In this document: positions 31,636 through 35,490 of the stretch, piece after piece
Layout of the letters: the number at the start of each line of letters is the position of its first letter
Position numbering within the stretch: position 1 is the first letter of the stretch
From: Ruminococcaceae bacterium UBA6842
Lineage (GTDB): Bacteria > Bacillota > Clostridia > Oscillospirales > Acutalibacteraceae
Assembly: GCA_002451855.1 (NCBI GenBank)
Contig: DKDS01000102.1
Location: forward strand, 192-35,681
Length of the DNA stretch: 35,490 bases
Direction: 5' to 3'
Program-made: the position numbers and the translations under genes
Notes under the pieces: model-generated
Database searches by the model: none
What the model was told of the DNA's origin: nothing
The model's input: only the letters and a program-made list of their open reading frames with translations

Positions 31636-32658
31636 ATGAAAGATTTTACATCGGTGATAGCGGCGGCGGTCGCGTTTGCGGTAACGGCGCTTTTAGGCTA
31701 TGTCGTTATTCCTTATTTAAAAAAGCTGCATTTTGGGCAGACTATTCTTGATATAGGTCCGAAATGGCACAAGGAAAAGCAGGGAACGCCTACAATGGGC
31801 GGATTTATGATGATTGCCGGAGTGCTTTTGTCGCTCGGCGTGTCATATGCCTATTCAGCCGTTATAAAGGGAAGATTTGCTATGGAAATGCGGGACGGAT
31901 ACCGTCTTTCTGTATTCCTTGCGGGTATTCTTATGGCGCTTTGTATGTCGGCTGTCGGCTTTATGGACGATTATATAAAGGTTGTGAAAAAGCGCAATCT
32001 CGGACTTACCGCAAGACAAAAAACTTTTTTACAGCTGCTTATCGCGGCGGCTTATCTTGCTACGCTTTGTCTGTCGGGAATGAAAACTACAACCGTACCG
32101 TTTGTGGGTGATATTGATATTACAAAAGGCTTCGGGCTTATTTTTTGGCCGATAGCGCTTATGTTCATATACGGCTTTACAAATGCGGTAAACCTTACTG
32201 ACGGTGTTGACGGTCTTGCGTCCTCCGTTACGCTTGTGGTTGCCTGCGCGTTTATGTTAGGCTCGGGTTTTCTTTGCAATTCAGGTATGAATACAGCCTC
32301 TGCCGCGCTTGCGGGAGCGTGCGTAGGATTTATAGTCTGGAATTCCAAACCCGCAAAGGTGTTTATGGGCGATACAGGCTCTATGTTCTTGGGCGGAATG
32401 GTGGTCGCAATATCCTTCGGCATAGGCAGACCCGTATTACTTATATTTGCCGGAGTGACCTATTTTCTTGAGGCGCTTTCGGATATTATTCAGGTTGCGT
32501 ATTATAAAAAGACCAAAAAGCGAATTTTTAAGATGGCGCCGCTTCATCACCATTTTGAAATGTGCGGATGGTCGGAGCAAAAGGTCGTTTTGGTGTTTTC
32601 GCTCATTGCGGCGGCAGGCTGTACCGTTGCGTTACTGCCGTTAATATTTAATTGGTAA
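31636..32658 (+). CDS. mraY: Phospho-N-acetylmuramoyl-pentapeptide transferase MraY
   Basis: MraY transfers phospho-MurNAc-pentapeptide to undecaprenyl phosphate, making lipid I in the membrane. The 340-residue protein has about ten TM helices. It shows the family motifs: KEKQGTPTMGG, FMDDYIKVVKKRNLGLTARQK, NAVNLTDGVDGLA, FMGDTGSMFLGG and the APLHHHFE loop. The catalytic aspartates lie in DD (cytoplasmic loop 1) and NLTDG. Ribosome site AAGGGGAA. It is placed directly between murE and ftsW, with neither murF nor murD around it. Confidence 0.96.
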   Translation: MKDFTSVIAAAVAFAVTALLGYVVIPYLKKLHFGQTILDIGPKWHKEKQGTPTMGGFMMIAGVLLSLGVSYAYSAVIKGRFAMEMRDGYRLSVFLAGILMALCMSAVGFMDDYIKVVKKRNLGLTARQKTFLQLLIAAAYLATLCLSGMKTTTVPFVGDIDITKGFGLIFWPIALMFIYGFTNAVNLTDGVDGLASSVTLVVACAFMLGSGFLCNSGMNTASAALAGACVGFIVWNSKPAKVFMGDTGSMFLGGMVVAISFGIGRPVLLIFAGVTYFLEALSDIIQVAYYKKTKKRIFKMAPLHHHFEMCGWSEQKVVLVFSLIAAAGCTVALLPLIFNW

Positions 32659-32678
32659 AATGATTCGGAGGGAAAGGC

Positions 32679-33809
32679 ATGGCAAAAAAGAAAAGGTCTG
32701 AGCCGTTAAACGGCAAGCTTGATATAACCTTTTTGGCTCTTGTGCTTATTCTGCTTACAACAGGGCTTGTTATGCTTTTCTCCGCAAGCTACGCTTTTTC
32801 CTACGAGCAGTACGGCAACAGCTACAAATTTATTTCCCGTCAGGCGCTTTTTGCGGCGGTGGGCGTAGCGGTAATGCTTATAATATCAAAAATAGATTAC
32901 CGTTTTTGGCGCAAATTCGCTTGGGTGCTTTATATTGTCTCGATAGCCCTGCTTGCGGTGGTTAAGATACTTCCGCCTATGCTTAAGGGAAAGGATGTTA
33001 AGCGCTGGATAGTTATAGGACCTATCAATTTTCAGCCGTCCGAAATCGCAAAATTTGCCGTAATACTCTTGTTTGCGTCACTGATTGCGGCAAATCATAA
33101 GCAAATGAAAAGCTTTAAATTTGTAGCCTTTCTCGTTTTGCTTTTGGGTATTCCGTGCGTGCTTGTGGTGGTTGAGCCGCACCTGTCCGCTACCGTGCTT
33201 ATTTTCGCAATAGGCATTGTTCTTCTTATAGTCGGGGGACTTCAAAAGCGCTATATTATAGGCGGTGTTATAGCCGGCGTCGGCGGCGGAGCCTTGGCGA
33301 TTGCCACGGGTGTTATCGGTTACGGTTCGGACCGTATAAAATATTGGCTTGACCCGTGGGCGGACGCTAAATCGAAAGGCTTTCAGACCATTCAGTCCCT
33401 TTTGGCAATAGGCTCGGGCGGAATACTGGGCAGAGGAATAGGTCAGTCAAGACAAAAATATCTGTGGTTGCCAGAACCGCACAACGATTTTATTTTTGCT
33501 ATTGTCTGCGAAGAATTGGGGCTTGTGGGCGCGATTGTTATAATACTCTTTTTTTGCTTGCTTGTTTGGCGCGGTTTTACAATAGCTATGCGCGCGCAGG
33601 ATAAATTCGGTTCCTTGCTTGCCTTGGGACTTACCTTTCAGGTAGGACTTCAGGCAATGCTTAATATATGGGTTGTTACCAACACAATACCAAACACGGG
33701 TATCAGCCTGCCGTTTTTCAGCTACGGCGGAACATCGCTTTTAATACTCCTTGCCGAAATGGGAATAGTTCTTTCGGTTTCAAGAGGAGCCGCAATAGAA
33801 AAATCGTAA
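32679..33809 (+). CDS. ftsW: SEDS-family lipid II polymerase FtsW
   Basis: This 376-residue polytopic SEDS protein polymerises glycan strands at the septum with the class B PBP. Ten hydrophobic helices are visible. Family signatures include GKDVKRWIVIGPINFQPSEIAKFAVIL, VEPHLSATVLIF, LPEPHNDFIFAIVCEELGLVGAI and the C-terminal NTGISLPFFSYGGTSLL. The highly charged short N-terminus (MAKKKRSEPLNGK) is cytoplasmic. The dcw position and its partner PBP upstream favour FtsW over RodA or SpoVE, though SpoVE is nearly the same by sequence. Ribosome site GGAGGGAAA. It lies 14 bp ahead of murG. Confidence 0.93.
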   Translation: MAKKKRSEPLNGKLDITFLALVLILLTTGLVMLFSASYAFSYEQYGNSYKFISRQALFAAVGVAVMLIISKIDYRFWRKFAWVLYIVSIALLAVVKILPPMLKGKDVKRWIVIGPINFQPSEIAKFAVILLFASLIAANHKQMKSFKFVAFLVLLLGIPCVLVVVEPHLSATVLIFAIGIVLLIVGGLQKRYIIGGVIAGVGGGALAIATGVIGYGSDRIKYWLDPWADAKSKGFQTIQSLLAIGSGGILGRGIGQSRQKYLWLPEPHNDFIFAIVCEELGLVGAIVIILFFCLLVWRGFTIAMRAQDKFGSLLALGLTFQVGLQAMLNIWVVTNTIPNTGISLPFFSYGGTSLLILLAEMGIVLSVSRGAAIEKS

Positions 33810-33823
33810 TTGGGAGTGGGAAA

Positions 33824-34936
33824 ATGAAAATTCTCTTTGCCGGCGGCGGAACGGCAGGTCATATTAATCCGGCTCTTGCGGTTGCCGGCTACATAAAGGA
33901 ACGGCATCCTGACGCCGAAATATCGTATATCGGAACTGCCGATAAGCTTGAGGCTAAGCTGGTTCCGGAAAAGGGATACGATTTCAGGACTATTGATGTT
34001 GCCGGATTTCAGCGAAAGATAACCGTAAAAAATATTGAAAAAAATATAAAGGCGGTGGGAAAGGCTTTTTCCTCATCTGCCGATTCTAAAAAAATCCTTA
34101 AGGAAATAAAACCGGATATTGTTGTGGGAACAGGCGGATTTGTAAGCGGCCCCGTTTTAAGGGAAGCGCACAAATTAGGCTTTAAAACCGCAATTCACGA
34201 GCAGAACGCTTTTCCGGGAGTTACCACAAAAATGCTTTCCCGTAAGGCGGATAGGGTAATGCTTGCAATGCCTGAGGCTGAGAAGTATTTAAAGCTCAAA
34301 AAAAAGCCCGTAATAACAGGCAATCCGGTAAGAGAAGAGCTTTTGCGTATGAGCCGCGAGGAAGCGAGGGCTAGACTGGGACTTGATAACCGTCCGCTTA
34401 TACTTTCGTTCGGCGGCTCTTTGGGGGCAAGAAGAATAAACGAAGCCGTAACCGAACTGATAAAACACTGTAATGGTGAAGATAAATTTTATCATATTCA
34501 CGGAACGGGCAAGTCGGGGTATTCCGCTATGACCGAGGCTTTAAAGGATATAAAGCTCTCGCCGCTTACGGATGTGCGTGAGTATATCTCCGATATGGAT
34601 GTATGTATGGCGGCGGCAGACCTTGTTATATGCCGCGCGGGCGCTATAACTCTAAGCGAGCTTTCGTGTCTCGGCAAGCCGTCGATTTTAATACCGTCGC
34701 CGTATGTTGCGGAAAATCATCAGTACCACAATGCGATGACCCTTAAAAACGCGGGCGCCGCTGAGATGCTTGAGGAGAAGGACCTTACGGGAGACAGTCT
34801 TATTAAGGCGGTTTTTGACATAATAGAAAACAAACCCCTGCTTGAAAAAATGGGTGCTAACGCAAAAAAGCACGCCATTGCAGACGCAAATAAAAGAATA
34901 TACGATGTTTTGATGCAATTATATACCGAGCCGTGA
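33824..34936 (+). CDS. murG: Undecaprenyldiphospho-muramoylpentapeptide N-acetylglucosaminyltransferase MurG
   Basis: MurG adds GlcNAc to lipid I, giving lipid II, on the cytoplasmic face of the membrane. The 370-residue GT-B enzyme begins with the glycine-rich loop ILFAGGGTAGHINPALA. VGTGGFVSGPVL, IHEQNAFPGVT, the second loop FGGSLGARRIN and the UDP-GlcNAc site ICRAGAITLSELSCLGKPSILIPSPY follow. ATG 33824 follows GGGAGTGGG. The frame is open upstream into ftsW, but that part is a shadow of ftsW in another frame. It is followed by a 64-bp gap to murA without a clear terminator. Confidence 0.95.
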   Translation: MKILFAGGGTAGHINPALAVAGYIKERHPDAEISYIGTADKLEAKLVPEKGYDFRTIDVAGFQRKITVKNIEKNIKAVGKAFSSSADSKKILKEIKPDIVVGTGGFVSGPVLREAHKLGFKTAIHEQNAFPGVTTKMLSRKADRVMLAMPEAEKYLKLKKKPVITGNPVREELLRMSREEARARLGLDNRPLILSFGGSLGARRINEAVTELIKHCNGEDKFYHIHGTGKSGYSAMTEALKDIKLSPLTDVREYISDMDVCMAAADLVICRAGAITLSELSCLGKPSILIPSPYVAENHQYHNAMTLKNAGAAEMLEEKDLTGDSLIKAVFDIIENKPLLEKMGANAKKHAIADANKRIYDVLMQLYTEP

Positions 34937-35000
34937 CATTTTTACACCTTTCGCATAGTATGAACTGTGAGAAAAGTTTTTACTGCGAGAGGGTGCACAT

Positions 35001-35490
35001 ATGTCTGAAATTGTTATAAACGGCGGAAACAGGCTTTGCGGAGAACTGAGCGTTCAGGGAGCTAAAAACAGCGTGCTGCCTGTGCTTGCGGCAACCGTGC
35101 TTTGCGACGGCGAGTGTGTGATACATAACTGTCCGAAGCTTTCGGATGTTGAGACCTCGCTTAAAATACTGTCGCACCTCGGCTGTCGCTGCCGAAATGA
35201 AAACGGCACGGTAATTACAGACGGCACAAACGCCTGTAATTACGATATACCCGACACGCTTATGCGCGAGATGCGTTCCTCGGTTGTGTTTTTGGGGGCT
35301 ATGATAGGCAGAACGGGCAGGGCGGTAATAAGCAGTCCGGGCGGCTGTGAGCTGGGTCCGAGACCGATAGATCTGCACCTTTCGTCACTTGAAAAAATGG
35401 GCGTTACCGTTCACGAGGAGCACGGCTATTTGAATTGTGTTGCAGAGGACGGTCTTAAAGGAGCGGAAATTACCCTTAATTTCCCGAGCG
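35001..35490 (+). CDS. murA: UDP-N-acetylglucosamine 1-carboxyvinyltransferase MurA, partial
   Basis: MurA makes the first committed step of peptidoglycan synthesis, moving enolpyruvate from PEP to UDP-GlcNAc. The first 163 residues are visible before the window edge. Lys22-Asn23 in the GAKNSVLP motif bind substrate. Cys116 in SPGGCELGPRPIDLHL corresponds to the catalytic/fosfomycin-target Cys115, so the enzyme should be fosfomycin-sensitive in principle. ATG 35001 follows GAGAGGG. Many Firmicutes have two MurA copies; which one this is cannot be told here. Confidence 0.94.
   Translation, partial: MSEIVINGGNRLCGELSVQGAKNSVLPVLAATVLCDGECVIHNCPKLSDVETSLKILSHLGCRCRNENGTVITDGTNACNYDIPDTLMREMRSSVVFLGAMIGRTGRAVISSPGGCELGPRPIDLHLSSLEKMGVTVHEEHGYLNCVAEDGLKGAEITLNFPS

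Noticed and set aside
33668..33823. N-terminal extension of murG into ftsW
   Set aside because: The extra 52 residues are ftsW in another frame; ATG 33824 has its own ribosome site and matches the family start.
34937..35000. Promoter or sigma-E -10 (CATAGTAT) between murG and murA
   Set aside because: No -35 element with acceptable spacing; only 6 of 8 -10 bases match, so murA is more likely read through from murG.
1..35490. CRISPR array, insertion sequence or prophage
   Set aside because: No regularly spaced direct repeats, transposase motifs or phage genes were seen; the edge recombinase alone is not enough.

Overview
The window reads as a chromosome segment of an anaerobic, spore-forming Firmicute of class Clostridia, probably an Oscillospirales/Ruminococcaceae-type gut bacterium. 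The basis is the gene content: spoIIGA-sigE, spoIIID, a dcw cell-wall cluster with two-PASTA PBP, strong GGAGG-type ribosome sites and near-consensus sigma-A promoters, several TTG/GTG starts, and a MurE with the DNPR motif of meso-diaminopimelate-adding enzymes. The genus cannot be named from the sequence alone. No transposon, prophage or CRISPR array was seen.

Layout. (1) 1-655, minus: a Xer-like tyrosine recombinase cut by the window edge. (2) 799-4100, plus: OmpR-type response regulator, six-TM histidine kinase and a membrane-anchored peptidoglycan amidase, tightly coupled. (3) 4117-11328, plus: a consensus promoter with a palindromic operator drives an ABC-FtsX exporter and a four-gene Dlt-like module (AMP ligase, carrier protein, MBOAT acyltransferase, SGNH/DltD-like protein), closed by a bidirectional terminator. 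(4) 11333-12547, minus: apgM. (5) 12680-15049, plus: zapA and a U32 RNA-hydroxylase-type gene. (6) 15058-17590, plus: spoIIGA, sigE, a DUF1294 gene and a zinc-ribbon membrane protein. (7) 17600-20753, minus: tRNA-Val, an LDH-family dehydrogenase and a lactate permease with a long leader. (8) 20895-23989, plus: MATE transporter, spoIIID with a sigma-E promoter, a TPP riboswitch with thiT, and a GtrA-family gene. (9) 23995-25731, minus: a two-gene HD-domain / FAD-oxidoreductase operon whose promoter abuts the start codon. (10) 25882 to the end, plus: mraZ, rsmH, ftsL, pbp, murE, mraY, ftsW, murG and the start of murA.

How it fits together. Regions 2, 3 and 10 all concern the envelope. Region 10 builds peptidoglycan, region 2 senses something and makes an amidase, and region 3 looks like an envelope-acylation system with an exporter. 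Regions 6 and 8 form a sporulation link: SpoIIGA activates pro-sigma-E, and spoIIID has an excellent sigma-E promoter.

The most interesting item is region 3. Its DltA-like enzyme has Ser199 where DltA and amino-acid-activating domains have the Asp that holds the substrate amino group. It has Ala271 where DltA has the Cys linked to D-alanine selectivity. Its MBOAT resembles AlgI more than DltB. The module may therefore transfer an acyl group other than D-alanine. This is an inference from motifs read by eye.
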